Translations under genes and position numbers: made by a program
In this document: piece after piece, positions 26,198-35,615 of the stretch
Position numbering within the stretch: the first letter of the stretch is position 1
How the letters are laid out: each line of letters opens with the position of its first letter
Assembly (NCBI RefSeq): GCF_017313785.1
Contig: NZ_JAFLNL010000006.1
Span: forward strand, 223,919 to 287,918
Origin: Flagellimonas aurea
GTDB lineage: Bacteria; Bacteroidota; Bacteroidia; Flavobacteriales; Flavobacteriaceae
Reading direction: 5' to 3'
DNA: 64,000 bases
Notes under the pieces: generated by a model
Told to the model about the DNA's origin: nothing
Databases searched by the model: none
Seen by the model: only the letters and a program-made list of their open reading frames with translations

Positions 26198-27499
26198 TTA
26201 AACAGGCTCCCCGAACAAATCGTAATCGGAGGCATCCGTAATCTTGATGTTCACGAAGTCACCGATTTTTACATAATGCTTGCTGGCATCGATCAACACC
26301 TCGTTGTCCACATCGGGCGAATCAAACTCGGTACGGCCCACAAAATGGTTTCCTTCTTTTCTGTCGATGATACAACGGAAGGTTTGTCCAATTTTTTCCT
26401 GGTTCAATTCCCAAGAAATTTGTGACTGGATTTCCATAATGATGTTGGCCCGCTCCTGCTTTACTTCTTCGGGAACATCATCCTCCAAATTGTAGGCGTG
26501 CGTATTCTCTTCGTGACTATAAGTGAAGCATCCCAAACGTTCAAAACGCATTTCTTGCACCCAATTTTTCAAGGTCTCAAAATCCGCTTCGGTTTCGCCT
26601 GGGTAACCTACGATCAAAGTAGTTCGGATGGCCATTTCGGGAACAGCCGCCCTAAAGTCGTTCAATAACTTTGTGGTCTTAGCCTGGGTAGTACCGCGTC
26701 GCATACTTTTAAGTATGGAGTCGGCTATATGTTGAAGTGGAATATCAATATAATTACAGATTTTGGGCTCGTTGCGCATCACCTCCAAAACATCCATTGG
26801 GAAGCCTGTTGGAAACGCGTAGTGCAAACGAATCCATTCAATGCCCTCTACTTTGGCCAGAGCCTGGAGCAGTTCGGCCAAATTTCTTTTCTTATAAAGA
26901 TCAAGTCCGTAGTACGTAAGGTCTTGAGCAATCAAAATGAGTTCCTTTACACCGTTGGCGGCCAATTTTTCAGCTTCGGAGACCAAATCTTCAATAGGTG
27001 TACTTCGGTGTTTTCCACGCATCAAAGGGATAGCACAGAAAGAACAAGGACGATCACATCCTTCGGCAATTTTAAGGTATGCGTAGTTTTTGGGTGTGGT
27101 GGTCAAACGCTCACCGATCAACTCGTGCTTGTAATCGGCTCCAAGTGCCTTCAACAAATTGGGTAGATCACTTGTACCGAAATACTCGTCCACATTTGGA
27201 ATTTCCTTCTGTAAATCTGGCTTGTAGCGTTCGCTCAAACAACCTGTCACAAAAACTTTGTCCACATCTCCGGACTCTTTCTTTTGAACATACTCCAAAA
27301 TGGTATTGACGCTTTCTTCCTTTGCATTGGCAATGAATCCACAGGTGTTGATTACCACAACATTGCCTTCTTCCTCGTGGGCCACCTCTTTGTTATTAGC
27401 TCGCAATTGTCCCATCAACACTTCCGAGTCGTAGACGTTCTTGCTGCAACCTAAGGTCACCACATTGATTTTGTTCTTTTTGAGCGATTTTGTGCGCAT
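26198..27499 (-). CDS. rimO: Ribosomal protein S12 methylthiotransferase RimO
   Basis: This protein of about 433 residues is a radical SAM enzyme that methylthiolates an Asp of ribosomal protein S12. I chose the ATG at 27497-27499, which opens onto MRTKSLKKNKINVVTLGCSKN; an upstream in-frame start at 27535 lacks conservation signs. Domains in order are the N-terminal MTTase domain with its three Cys (TLGCSKN, INTCGF, VTGCLSERY), the radical SAM motif CDRPCSFC with ARG-like KHRSTPIEDLV, and a C-terminal TRAM domain ending in ASDYDLFGEPV, which is typical of RimO rather than MiaB. Confidence 0.95.
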   Translation of the reverse strand: MRTKSLKKNKINVVTLGCSKNVYDSEVLMGQLRANNKEVAHEEEGNVVVINTCGFIANAKEESVNTILEYVQKKESGDVDKVFVTGCLSERYKPDLQKEIPNVDEYFGTSDLPNLLKALGADYKHELIGERLTTTPKNYAYLKIAEGCDRPCSFCAIPLMRGKHRSTPIEDLVSEAEKLAANGVKELILIAQDLTYYGLDLYKKRNLAELLQALAKVEGIEWIRLHYAFPTGFPMDVLEVMRNEPKICNYIDIPLQHIADSILKSMRRGTTQAKTTKLLNDFRAAVPEMAIRTTLIVGYPGETEADFETLKNWVQEMRFERLGCFTYSHEENTHAYNLEDDVPEEVKQERANIIMEIQSQISWELNQEKIGQTFRCIIDRKEGNHFVGRTEFDSPDVDNEVLIDASKHYVKIGDFVNIKITDASDYDLFGEPV

Positions 27500-27598
27500 A
27501 GTTCCTTTAAATGGAGTGCAAAAATACAATAACACAGGGCATTACAACCACTTTGAACTATAATATTTATGGAATTGATAAGAACTCTTACGGTTTGG

Positions 27599-29266
27599 TT
27601 ACTCCTGATATCCTTCAGGCATTTTCCTGACCTTGGTCAATTCTTCAAAGGCTTTACCGATACGGAGCAGATGGGCTTCTGAAAATGGTTTTCCGATAAA
27701 AGTCAAACTTTCGGGCTCGCCATCAGTTTTGTAACCCATGGGAATAGTCAATGCAGGATATTCGGCCACCGCTGCATAACCAGCGTGGTAATTGTTGATA
27801 CTTAACACGGCATCGAGCTGCTTTTCTTCTATGATATTGAAAAAGGCCCTTCCCGATTCTTTTAGATTTTGTTTGATTTTTTCAAATTGCTCAGTTGTTG
27901 TCGAATCTGCCAAAATACCATCAAAACGTTCCTGTCCGTAAGGTATCCTCACCAAGGAATCTTGCTGGTTAAAGGTAACCACCTCTTCCACCGACTCCAC
28001 TCGTACGGCATCTTTATCCTTGACCTCTGCATTTATGTAAGCGGGTAAATCTTCCCTCATATCTAAATTCAATAATGTTGTGAACCCTTCCAAAGGAATA
28101 TTCTCAGCTTCAAATTCCACGATTTGAGCACCAGCTTCTCGTAATGCTTCGACGTTCGCGGCATAAATGGAATCACGCTCCATTAAGTTCTTCATCACAC
28201 CCAAACGGATTTCTTGAAGCGGCTCTGGATTCATCCAAGCGGATAAAATACCTGGTTCCGCAGTCACTGATTTGTAGTCAGCTTCATCTTTTCCCAACAT
28301 GGCATCCAACAGAATGGCATTATCCGTCACGTTTTTGGTCATGGGGCCAGGGGTATCCAACGTACTCGATATAGGCACAATCCCTGTTCGACTCAATAAG
28401 CCAATGGTAGGTTTTAACCCCACCACTGAATTTTGACTGGATGGGGAAAGTATGGAACCTGAAGTTTCGGTTCCAACGGCACCAACGGCATAGTTGGCCG
28501 CAGTGGACGTTCCACTGCCCGCGCTGGAACCACCCGTATCAAATACCCTTCTTCCGTAGGGATTCAATGTCTGGCCGCCAACGGCACTCTGCCCGTTAGG
28601 ACAAACCCCGCAGATAAAATTGGCCCATTCGCTTAGGTTGACCTTACCTAAAATTAGAGCTCCTTTTTCCTTTAAACGTTCTACTATAAATGCATCATCG
28701 GTCTGATTCTCCTTTAGTACGATAGCTCCCGCTGTCGTTTTCATTTCTGCAGCTCCTATATTATCCTTCAATAAAATGGGCATGCCATAAATAGGATGGT
28801 GGTCTCCCTTGTTCTTGTCCAGGGCACGTGCTTCTTCGAGCACGTTGGGGTTCAATGCAATAATGGTATTCAGGGTCGTATTGTTGGGCAACTCGTACTT
28901 GTAGATTCGGTGAAGATAAAAAAGCACCAACTCTTGATACGTAACTGTACCTTGATCAATATGGGTTTGAATGGTGGGAATATCCTGCTCCAACACCAAA
29001 GGTTTCATTTTTTGATATTTCGCCTCTGTAAATTGGGACACCTCATCATAAAGTGGCAAAAACACTTCGTTCTTATCCAAGACTTTGCTCTGGATGAATT
29101 TGTAGCGCATCCTTTCGCTTTTGTTATTAGCGCTGGCAGCCACCTCCGCAGAATCATTGTAGGGTGTCCAGAGGACAATATCTTCCTTGGGCTGGGCTTC
29201 CTTCTGTTTACAAGAAATAAAACCAATCAACAAAAAAGAACAGAAAAGGTATTTGCACATCATCAT
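27599..29266 (-). CDS. Amidase signature family lipoprotein
   Basis: This 555-residue enzyme hydrolyses a C-N amide bond using the Ser-cis-Ser-Lys triad: Lys167 in GMPILLKDNIG, Ser248 in TGGSSAGSG and Ser271 in GTETSGSILSPSS. A lipoprotein signal (Cys at 19, FISCKQ) places it in the envelope, unlike the cytosolic GatA. Length fits secreted amidases. The substrate is unknown. It starts immediately after the ftsY stop. Confidence 0.92.
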   Translation of the reverse strand: MMMCKYLFCSFLLIGFISCKQKEAQPKEDIVLWTPYNDSAEVAASANNKSERMRYKFIQSKVLDKNEVFLPLYDEVSQFTEAKYQKMKPLVLEQDIPTIQTHIDQGTVTYQELVLFYLHRIYKYELPNNTTLNTIIALNPNVLEEARALDKNKGDHHPIYGMPILLKDNIGAAEMKTTAGAIVLKENQTDDAFIVERLKEKGALILGKVNLSEWANFICGVCPNGQSAVGGQTLNPYGRRVFDTGGSSAGSGTSTAANYAVGAVGTETSGSILSPSSQNSVVGLKPTIGLLSRTGIVPISSTLDTPGPMTKNVTDNAILLDAMLGKDEADYKSVTAEPGILSAWMNPEPLQEIRLGVMKNLMERDSIYAANVEALREAGAQIVEFEAENIPLEGFTTLLNLDMREDLPAYINAEVKDKDAVRVESVEEVVTFNQQDSLVRIPYGQERFDGILADSTTTEQFEKIKQNLKESGRAFFNIIEEKQLDAVLSINNYHAGYAAVAEYPALTIPMGYKTDGEPESLTFIGKPFSEAHLLRIGKAFEELTKVRKMPEGYQE

Positions 29267-30223
29267 TTATATTTTAAAAAACGAATCGACAAACTCATAT
29301 TTATTGAACACTTGAAGGTCTTCGATGCCCTCGCCGACGCCGATATATTTTACTGGAATCTGAAATTGGTCGGAAATTCCGATAACAACACCACCTTTTG
29401 CAGTGCCGTCCAGCTTGGTCACTGCCAAACTGCTCACCTCGGTAGCTTTGGTGAATTGCTTTGCTTGTTCAAAGGCATTTTGCCCTGTTGACCCATCCAG
29501 CACCAAAAGCACCTCATGTGGGGCATCCGGAACTACTTTTTGCATAACACGCTTTACCTTGGAAAGTTCGTTCATTAAATTGACCTTGTTGTGCAAACGT
29601 CCCGCAGTATCCACCAACACCACATCTGCATTTTCAGCCACGGCAGAATTTAGGGTATCGAACGCCACAGAAGCGGGGTCGCTCCCCATTTTTTGTTTGA
29701 TGATAGGCACATCCACACGTTTTGCCCAAACTTCCAATTGATCAATGGCTGCTGCACGGAAGGTATCGGCGGCACCCAAGACCACTTTCATGCCACTGGC
29801 CTTGAATTTATGGGCCAGCTTACCAATGGTGGTTGTTTTCCCCACACCGTTCACGCCTACTACCATAATTACATATGGTTTTTTGTCCTTTGGAACTGCA
29901 ATCTCGGTGTCCTCACCTGAATTGGTCTCCGATAGCAAACCTGCAATCTCTTCACGAAGAATTGTATTGAGCTCGTCTGTTCCCATGTATTTGTCACGGG
30001 ATACACGCTCTTCGATACGCTCGATGATTTTTAGGGTGGTATTTACCCCTACATCGGAAGTAACCAAAACTTCTTCGAGGTTGTCCAATACTTCATCATC
30101 TACTTTGGATTTACCTGCTACGGCTTTGCCCAGTTTACCGAAAAAACTGGTTTTGGACTTTTCTAGACCCTTGTCCAAAGTCTCTTTTTTATCCTTTGAA
30201 AATATATTTTTGAATAAGCTCAT
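29267..30223 (-). CDS. ftsY: Signal recognition particle receptor FtsY
   Basis: This 318-residue GTPase docks SRP-ribosome complexes to the membrane. I chose the ATG at 30221-30223 (MSLFKNIFSKDKKETLDKG), because a consensus -7 box lies just upstream at 30245-30252 and would leave longer starts untranscribed. The N domain is short, without the long acidic A domain. The G domain shows GVNGVGKTTTIGKLA, DTFRAAAIDQL, VLVDTAGRL, TKLDGTAKGG and the C-terminal VGEGIEDLQVF. Confidence 0.96.
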   Translation of the reverse strand: MSLFKNIFSKDKKETLDKGLEKSKTSFFGKLGKAVAGKSKVDDEVLDNLEEVLVTSDVGVNTTLKIIERIEERVSRDKYMGTDELNTILREEIAGLLSETNSGEDTEIAVPKDKKPYVIMVVGVNGVGKTTTIGKLAHKFKASGMKVVLGAADTFRAAAIDQLEVWAKRVDVPIIKQKMGSDPASVAFDTLNSAVAENADVVLVDTAGRLHNKVNLMNELSKVKRVMQKVVPDAPHEVLLVLDGSTGQNAFEQAKQFTKATEVSSLAVTKLDGTAKGGVVIGISDQFQIPVKYIGVGEGIEDLQVFNKYEFVDSFFKI

Positions 30224-30244
30224 CCTGTGTTCTTTGAGAATGGT

Positions 30245-30252
30245 CAAAGATA
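30245..30252 (-). promoter_or_regulatory. Probable -7 promoter box of ftsY
   Basis: On the minus strand this reads TATCTTTG, an exact TAnnTTTG match, about 22 bases before the chosen ftsY ATG. No TTG is seen at -33 spacing. Confidence 0.55.
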
Positions 30253-30346
30253 GGAAAGTAAGGGGAGTTTTGTTAACAGAAAATTCCTTTTGAAATACCT
30301 TAGCGTCGCCAAGTTGAGGCATCCAACAGAATTATGGGTATGAAAA

Positions 30347-30366
30347 AAGCCGCTTTTTAGCGGCTT
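30347..30366 (-). terminator. Terminator of the rpmB-rpmG-DUF4295 operon
   Basis: An 8-bp perfect stem, AAGCCGCT/AGCGGCTT, has a four-base loop and is followed on the minus strand by a T run (30343-30348). It lies 27 bases after the DUF4295 stop and separates that operon from ftsY. Confidence 0.92.
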
Positions 30367-30393
30367 CAATATTATTAGATAAGAAAAAATTCC

Positions 30394-30546
30394 TTATTTG
30401 CTGTTCAACCAGTCGTTAACCATTTCCGGCGCCATTACAGACTCTACGAAAGTGTAGGCCCCTGTTTTTGGTGACTTTACCATTTTGATGGCCTTTGTCA
30501 ACCTCTTGGATGATGACTGAAGTGTTGCTACTGTTTTCTTTGCCAT
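30394..30546 (-). CDS. DUF4295 family protein
   Basis: This 50-residue protein begins MAKKTVATLQSSSKRLTKAI and ends DWLNSK. It is small and basic, as known for DUF4295, a Bacteroidetes-specific family encoded next to L28 and L33. Its place in the ribosomal operon and its composition suggest a ribosome-associated role, possibly as a lineage-specific ribosomal protein. It is followed by a strong terminator. Confidence 0.9.
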   Translation of the reverse strand: MAKKTVATLQSSSKRLTKAIKMVKSPKTGAYTFVESVMAPEMVNDWLNSK

Positions 30547-30583
30547 GGCTTATATTTTTCTGCCTTTTACTTTGTAAAGGCTA

Positions 30584-30766
30584 TTACTTAATTTCTTTAT
30601 GAACGGTCATACGCTTAAGGATAGGATTGTACTTTTTGATCTCCATCCTATCTGGCGTGTTCTTTTTGTTCTTGGTGGTAATATACCTAGAAGTACCTGG
30701 CATACCAGATTCCTTGTGTTCTGTACACTCTAAAATTACCTGAACCCTATTTCCTTTCTTTGCCAT
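30584..30766 (-). CDS. rpmG: 50S ribosomal protein L33
   Basis: This 60-residue protein is recognisable by [33 protein letters not shown] and the C-terminal LKKYNP-like segment ([18 protein letters not shown]). Only one of the zinc-binding cysteines of the C+ form remains, so it is a zinc-free (C-) type. It lies between rpmB and DUF4295. Confidence 0.96.
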   Translation of the reverse strand: MAKKGNRVQVILECTEHKESGMPGTSRYITTKNKKNTPDRMEIKKYNPILKRMTVHKEIK

Positions 30767-30794
30767 TGTATTGTACTTAAAATGCTTTTACAAC

Positions 30795-31022
30795 TTACTT
30801 TTTGGAATTGATTTCCTTCAAGACAGCAGAGATTCCTTTTTTGTTGATGATCTTCAACCCACGGGCAGAAACGTTCAAGGTTACCCAACGATCTTCCTCT
30901 GGAATATAAAACCTCTTCTTGGAGATATTTGAATCAAATCTCCTTTTTGTCTTATTGATAGAAAAGGAAACGTTGTTTCCAAACATCACCTTTTTTCCTG
31001 TTACTTCACAAACTTTAGACAT
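30795..31022 (-). CDS. rpmB: 50S ribosomal protein L28
   Basis: This 75-residue protein is recognisable by MSKVCEVTGKKVMFGNNVSFS, then KTKRRFDSN and VTLNVSARGLKIINKKGI. It opens the rpmB-rpmG-DUF4295 operon, with a textbook promoter 35 bases upstream. Confidence 0.96.
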   Translation of the reverse strand: MSKVCEVTGKKVMFGNNVSFSINKTKRRFDSNISKKRFYIPEEDRWVTLNVSARGLKIINKKGISAVLKEINSKK

Positions 31023-31056
31023 CTCCCTAACTATTTGAGTGATTTTATTGAGGCTG

Positions 31057-31088
31057 CAAATTTATACCATTTTACTGGGACGTACAAA
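31057..31088 (-). promoter_or_regulatory. Consensus Bacteroidetes promoter of rpmB operon
   Basis: On the minus strand, TTTG (31085-31088), a 20-base spacer and TAAATTTG (31057-31064) match both the -33 and -7 consensus elements. The rpmB ATG is 34 bases downstream of the -7 box. Confidence 0.85.
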
Positions 31089-31096
31089 ATTCTTTT

Positions 31097-32347
31097 TCAG
31101 AAATTTAAAATTTCTTTATACAATAGCTCAAAAGCCTTGTTAACAGACTTTTTCACGACCCTGTCCCGATGCTTTCCCATCACAAATTTATGGGCAAAAG
31201 TACCTTTTGGAGTACCAATTCCAATATAGACCGTTCCTACTTCGGCATCGGAATCGCCTTTGGTAGGTCCGGCATTACCGGTCGTAGCTATGGAGAAATC
31301 GGTTCCCAACTTATTTTTTACGCCATTTGCCATGGCAATCGCAACTTCTTCACTGACCACGGAATACTCGTCGATAAGTTCTTGTGGAACCCCCAAAACA
31401 TTAACCTTGGTCTCGGTGGCATAGCACACTATACTCCCTTTAAAGTAGGCGGATGCTCCGGGAACGGAGGTGATTCGTTCCGCGATGCTTCCCCCGGTAA
31501 AACTTTCGGCAGTGGACAAGGTCATTTTTTTATCGGTAAGCAATGTGCCTATCTGTTTTTCGACTCTTCCATCTTCCTCCTCTTCCCCGTAGATAATCTC
31601 TCCAATAATGGGATAAAGTTTTTTTACCTGTTCTTCTATTCCAGCGAGCAACGCATCTTTATCCTCCCCTTTTGCCGAAAGACGAAGTCTTACACTACCA
31701 ATGTTCGGCAGATAGGCAAACTTGATAAATGGCGGCAAATTGTTTTCCCAATCTTCAAGCTTTTCGGCAATCGCACTCTCACCCATTCCGTAAGTCAGAA
31801 TGGTCTTATGGACAATATGAGGTCGCTTGTACTCTTCTTTGATTTTGGGCAAAACGGAAGATGTCATTAGATTTTTCATCTCGTACGGCACCCCGGGAAG
31901 GGAAACAAATGCAGTTTCGCCCTTTTTCATCCAGATGCCAGGCGCGGTTCCAAACTCATTATGCAGCACAGTTGCCTTTGACGGAACCATAGCCTGTTCC
32001 CTGTTCAAATCCGAAATTGGGGTTGTAATGTATTTTTTGAAAAGCTCTTCAATATGATGCAAAACCGAATCGTCCCGGACCAGTTCATCTTCAAAAAATT
32101 CACAAAGGGTATGCTTGGTGACATCATCCTTTGTAGGGCCAAGACCACCTGTTATGATTACCACAGAGGAACGCTCACCGGCCTCTTTCAGAGACCTTAG
32201 TATATGGTCTTTATCATCCTGAATAGAAGTGATTTGGTAAACAGAGACCCCAATCTTGTTCAGTTCTTTGGAAATAAACGCTGAATTGGTATCTACAATC
32301 TGACCTATGAGAATCTCATCCCCAATGGTGATTATCTCCGCTTGCAT
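31097..32347 (-). CDS. cinA: CinA family protein (nicotinamide-nucleotide amidase)
   Basis: This 416-residue protein has two domains. The N-terminal MoCF-like domain (about 1-170; [31 protein letters not shown]) is the COG1058 phosphatase type. The C-terminal CinA deamidase domain (about 255-416; [41 protein letters not shown]) recycles nicotinamide mononucleotide. The stop lies 74 bases upstream of the rpmB ATG, and the gene directly follows the HPt gene. Confidence 0.95.
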   Translation of the reverse strand: MQAEIITIGDEILIGQIVDTNSAFISKELNKIGVSVYQITSIQDDKDHILRSLKEAGERSSVVIITGGLGPTKDDVTKHTLCEFFEDELVRDDSVLHHIEELFKKYITTPISDLNREQAMVPSKATVLHNEFGTAPGIWMKKGETAFVSLPGVPYEMKNLMTSSVLPKIKEEYKRPHIVHKTILTYGMGESAIAEKLEDWENNLPPFIKFAYLPNIGSVRLRLSAKGEDKDALLAGIEEQVKKLYPIIGEIIYGEEEEDGRVEKQIGTLLTDKKMTLSTAESFTGGSIAERITSVPGASAYFKGSIVCYATETKVNVLGVPQELIDEYSVVSEEVAIAMANGVKNKLGTDFSIATTGNAGPTKGDSDAEVGTVYIGIGTPKGTFAHKFVMGKHRDRVVKKSVNKAFELLYKEILNF

Positions 32348-32686
32348 CTATAAATCAAAGTCATTTTTAAGTTCAGAGACCACTTGGAGCACATCCTTTT
32401 TCAACAAAGGAAACTTTTGTTCTATTTCCTCCATGCTACCGGTCGCCTTACCTAGTGTTTCTATTTCCAAGGCCTTGGCCCTGGTCTGCTCCATGCCCAA
32501 AATATCCACGTTGGGCTTAATTTTATGGGCCAACTTATATATGTTTTCATAGTCCTTGCTACCAATAGCTTTTTCCAGGCTTTCTAGGTCTTCAGGAACT
32601 TCTTCTAAAAAAACGGAGATTACCGAGGTTATGAAATCCTCATCACCTTCCGCCATTTCATTTATTTTATCGAGGTTGTAAATCAT
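32348..32686 (-). CDS. Histidine phosphotransfer (HPt) domain protein
   Basis: This 112-residue protein consists of a single HPt helical bundle. The phosphorylatable His54 sits in YKLAHKIKPNVDILGM, the family's HxxKxxxxxxG motif. It passes phosphate between hybrid kinases and response regulators, but neither is encoded nearby, so it is an orphan. Its ATG shares a base with the stop of the upstream FAA hydrolase gene (TAATG), and its stop abuts the cinA start. Confidence 0.88.
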   Translation of the reverse strand: MIYNLDKINEMAEGDEDFITSVISVFLEEVPEDLESLEKAIGSKDYENIYKLAHKIKPNVDILGMEQTRAKALEIETLGKATGSMEEIEQKFPLLKKDVLQVVSELKNDFDL

Positions 32687-33297
32687 TATTTTACATTAAT
32701 ATCAAACATTTGCTCACCTTCCAATCTACCGACAAGGTAGTCATTTGGGCTTACTTTACCAACACCGGCAGGGGTGCCCGTAAATATGATATCTCCCTTT
32801 TTCAACATGAAATAAGTGGATGTATGAGCTATGATTTCATCTATCTTCCACAGCATCAACGAGGTATTCCCATCTTGGACAATTTCATTATTTTTTGACA
32901 ATGAAAATTTCAGGTTGTCCATATCCTTAAACATATCCTTGGAAAGCCATCTTCCAACTACGGCAGCACCATCAAACCCTTTGGCCTTTTCCCAGGGCAA
33001 TCCTTTGGATTTTAATTTGGATTGAAGGTCTCTCGCCGTAAAATCTATGCCCAGCCCAACTTCATCATAATATTTATGGGCAAATTCTTTGGAGATATGC
33101 TTCCCCACTTTTTTGATTTTCACCAGAACTTCCACTTCATAGTGAACATCGTTGGAAAATTCGGGGATATAAAAATCTTGCTCTTTGGGTAAAATAGCGG
33201 AATCGGGCTTTATAAAAACCACAGGTTCGTCCGGACGCTCATTGCTCAGTTCGTTTATGTGATCCACATAATTACGTCCTATACAAATCAGTTTCAT
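32686..33297 (-). CDS. Fumarylacetoacetate hydrolase family protein
   Basis: This 203-residue protein has the FAH fold motifs: CIGRNYVDHINELSNERPDEPVVFIKPDSAI, the metal-binding region HYEVEVLVKI, GIDFTARDLQ, and the C-terminal GDIIFTGTPAGVGKV. It is likely a hydrolase or decarboxylase of acylpyruvate-type beta-diketo acids or an oxaloacetate tautomerase; the exact substrate cannot be told. It overlaps the HPt gene by one base. Confidence 0.92.
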   Translation of the reverse strand: MKLICIGRNYVDHINELSNERPDEPVVFIKPDSAILPKEQDFYIPEFSNDVHYEVEVLVKIKKVGKHISKEFAHKYYDEVGLGIDFTARDLQSKLKSKGLPWEKAKGFDGAAVVGRWLSKDMFKDMDNLKFSLSKNNEIVQDGNTSLMLWKIDEIIAHTSTYFMLKKGDIIFTGTPAGVGKVSPNDYLVGRLEGEQMFDINVK

Positions 33298-33328
33298 AAT
33301 TTGTTCACGGGGGTTAAGGTTTTTTATT

Positions 33329-34102
33329 TTAAAATTTGTTATTGAGCTTGCTCAACTTTATCTGGGTAAGAACTTTTTTGGTGTACAGCGGGAAATCGGC
33401 GTTCAAGATCCAGCCAAAGTAGCCGGGTTCTTTCTCCATGACCTCTTCCACTGTTTTTCCATTATGTTTTCCAAAGGCAAAAATCGGTTCCTGGTTTTCA
33501 TTGAGGCCGATAAAGCCCGCAAAATCCAGATTTTGTCTTCTTGTAGTGAACTCTGACAGCTTTTTTATATCATTTTCAAGCTCTGGATATCGGTCCAATT
33601 GCGCAAGCAATACCTCGTAGGTTGCCAAGGTATCGGCTTCCGCGCTGTGCGCATCGTCCAAATTCTTGTCACAATAAAATTTATAGGCGGCTTCCAGTGT
33701 ACGTTTTTCCATTTTATGAAAAATGGTCTGTACATCTACGGACACCATACTTTTCATATCAAAATCCACATCGGCACGCAGCATTTCCTCGGCCAACAAT
33801 GGAATGTCGAACCTATCGGAATTAAATCCTCCAAGGTCACTATCGCGAATCATCGCATAAATTTCCTTGGACAGTTGCTTAAATGTAGGCTCGTTGGCCA
33901 CTTTTTCATCGGAAATACCATGAATGGCCTCGGATTCTGCCGGAATGGGCATCTCCGGGTTTACCAACCATGTTCTGCTTTCTTTATTCCCATTGGGAAA
34001 AACCTTCAGGATAGAAATTTCTACAATCCTATCTTTTGCAACATTGGTCCCAGTGGTCTCCAGGTCAAAAAAACAGATAGGCTTGGTCAATTGTAATTGC
34101 AT
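33329..34102 (-). CDS. 3'-5' exonuclease, DnaQ-like (DEDDh)
   Basis: This 257-residue nuclease has Exo I at FFDLETTGTNVAKDRIVEI (Asp and Glu ligands), Exo II near GGFNSDRFDIPLL, and Exo III at DAHSAEADTLATYEVL with its HxAxxD pattern. A C-terminal extension with FAFGKHNGKTVEEVMEKEPGYFGWI is shared with flavobacterial homologues and resembles the small domain found in many such exonucleases. It may be the proofreading epsilon subunit or an RNase T-like trimming enzyme. Confidence 0.92.
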   Translation of the reverse strand: MQLQLTKPICFFDLETTGTNVAKDRIVEISILKVFPNGNKESRTWLVNPEMPIPAESEAIHGISDEKVANEPTFKQLSKEIYAMIRDSDLGGFNSDRFDIPLLAEEMLRADVDFDMKSMVSVDVQTIFHKMEKRTLEAAYKFYCDKNLDDAHSAEADTLATYEVLLAQLDRYPELENDIKKLSEFTTRRQNLDFAGFIGLNENQEPIFAFGKHNGKTVEEVMEKEPGYFGWILNADFPLYTKKVLTQIKLSKLNNKF

Positions 34103-34174
34103 GTGGGGCGTTTTAAATAAGGTTCACTAGGCTTCTAAATTAAGAATAGTGACAGGAATATGGGCAGTTTTCTA

Positions 34175-35536
34175 CTATATTTCCCTATTTATGTCCCAGG
34201 CCTCCAAATAATCTGCCACTGCTTTTACGAACATTCCGCCCAATGCACCGTTCACCACTCGGTGATCATAACTGTGCGAAAGGTACATTTTACTGCGGAT
34301 ACCTATATATTCACCTTGATCGGTCTCAATTACAGATGGTATTTTTCTGATGGCCCCCAATGCAAGGATTCCTACTTGCGGTTGATTGATGATCGGCGTA
34401 CCAAAAACACTTCCGAAGGAACCAACATTGGTTACCGTGTACGTACCATCTTTTACCTCATCGGGCTTTAATTGATTGTTTCTTGCCCTATCGGCCAAAT
34501 CGTTCACTGTTTTGGCCATCCCCACCAAGTTCAATTGGTCGGCATTTTTGATTACGGGCACAATCAGGTTGCCATCGGGCAGGGCTGCTGCCATTCCCAA
34601 ATTGATGTTCTTCTTTTTGATGACCTTGTCTCCATCCAACGAAATGTTCATTAGTGGATATTTTTTAAGGGCCATGGCCACAGCTTCCATAAATATGGGC
34701 GTAAAGGTCAATTTTTCACCTTCTCGCTGTTGGAATGCATTCTTCACCTTATTTCTCCAATTGACCACATTTGTCACGTCCACTTCCACAAAGCTCTGAA
34801 CGTGTGCGGAGGTTGATATGCTCTCGATCATATGGTGGGCGATGAGTTTGCCCATACGGGTCAACGGAATGACCTCATCCCCTGCGCCTACCTGAACTTT
34901 TGGTGCCTGAGGTTTGTTCGCGACCGTCTCTTTTGGCGCTGAGGGTGCTTCGACTTTCTCGGTTTTGGTTTCAGGTTTTGGTTTAGCCTCTTCTTTTACC
35001 CGACTTCCATTGGAACGGTTTTCCAAATAGGCCATGATATCATTTTTGGTGACCCTACCTTCTTTACCTGTTCCGGTAATGGCCTCGAGCTCATCCATGG
35101 AAACGTTTTCTTCCTTGGCTATGTTTTTCACCAAGGGCGAATAAAATCGTTCTGAACTTGAAAAATCGGTCGTGGATGAGGAAACTGACTCCTTTACACT
35201 GGCCATTTGAGCTTCCAACTCTCCTGCCGGCACTTCAACAGGCTTCTCTTCTACTTCTTTTTCTGTACTTTCCTCCACTGGGGTGTCAACTTCACCTTCA
35301 ATTTGAATCACGGCGACAACTTCACCAACCTTTATCACATCATCTACATCGAACCGCTTTTCTACCAATACCCCATCCACTTCACTAGGAACTTCGGAAT
35401 CCACTTTGTCCGTGGCAATTTCAAAGATGGCCTCGTCCATTTCTATGGTGTCGCCCACTTCTTTCAACCAGTTGGTCAAGGTAGCTTCAGCAACACTTTC
35501 TCCCATTTGCGGTAATTTCAATTCAAATTTTGACAT
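34175..35536 (-). CDS. Dihydrolipoamide acyltransferase (2-oxoacid dehydrogenase E2)
   Basis: This protein of about 453 residues transfers acyl groups from the E1 enzyme to CoA. I start at the ATG at 35534-35536 (MSKFELKLPQMGESV); an upstream ATG at 35551 is possible. It has one lipoyl domain with lipoyl Lys44 (EIATDKVDSEVPSE), a Pro/Glu/Lys linker, a peripheral subunit-binding domain (YSPLVKNIAKEENVSMDELEAI), a second linker, and a catalytic domain. The usual HxxxDG active-site motif reads HRVVNG (His425, Asn429), with Asp changed to Asn. No E1 or E3 gene is adjacent. It is probably a branched-chain or 2-oxoacid E2 acting with subunits encoded elsewhere. Confidence 0.93.
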   Translation of the reverse strand: MSKFELKLPQMGESVAEATLTNWLKEVGDTIEMDEAIFEIATDKVDSEVPSEVDGVLVEKRFDVDDVIKVGEVVAVIQIEGEVDTPVEESTEKEVEEKPVEVPAGELEAQMASVKESVSSSTTDFSSSERFYSPLVKNIAKEENVSMDELEAITGTGKEGRVTKNDIMAYLENRSNGSRVKEEAKPKPETKTEKVEAPSAPKETVANKPQAPKVQVGAGDEVIPLTRMGKLIAHHMIESISTSAHVQSFVEVDVTNVVNWRNKVKNAFQQREGEKLTFTPIFMEAVAMALKKYPLMNISLDGDKVIKKKNINLGMAAALPDGNLIVPVIKNADQLNLVGMAKTVNDLADRARNNQLKPDEVKDGTYTVTNVGSFGSVFGTPIINQPQVGILALGAIRKIPSVIETDQGEYIGIRSKMYLSHSYDHRVVNGALGGMFVKAVADYLEAWDINREI

Positions 35537-35615
35537 ATTCGTATTTATCAAAGTGATTTTGATTTGTATTTTACAAAAATACTAAAGAAATCGACTTATT
35601 TTTGATTTATGTTTA

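Noticed and set aside
28796..29491. A 231-codon plus-strand frame
   Set aside because: It is antisense to the amidase and ftsY genes and has no recognisable features.
31169..31870. A 233-codon plus-strand frame
   Set aside because: It lies wholly antisense inside cinA, whose protein motifs are clear.
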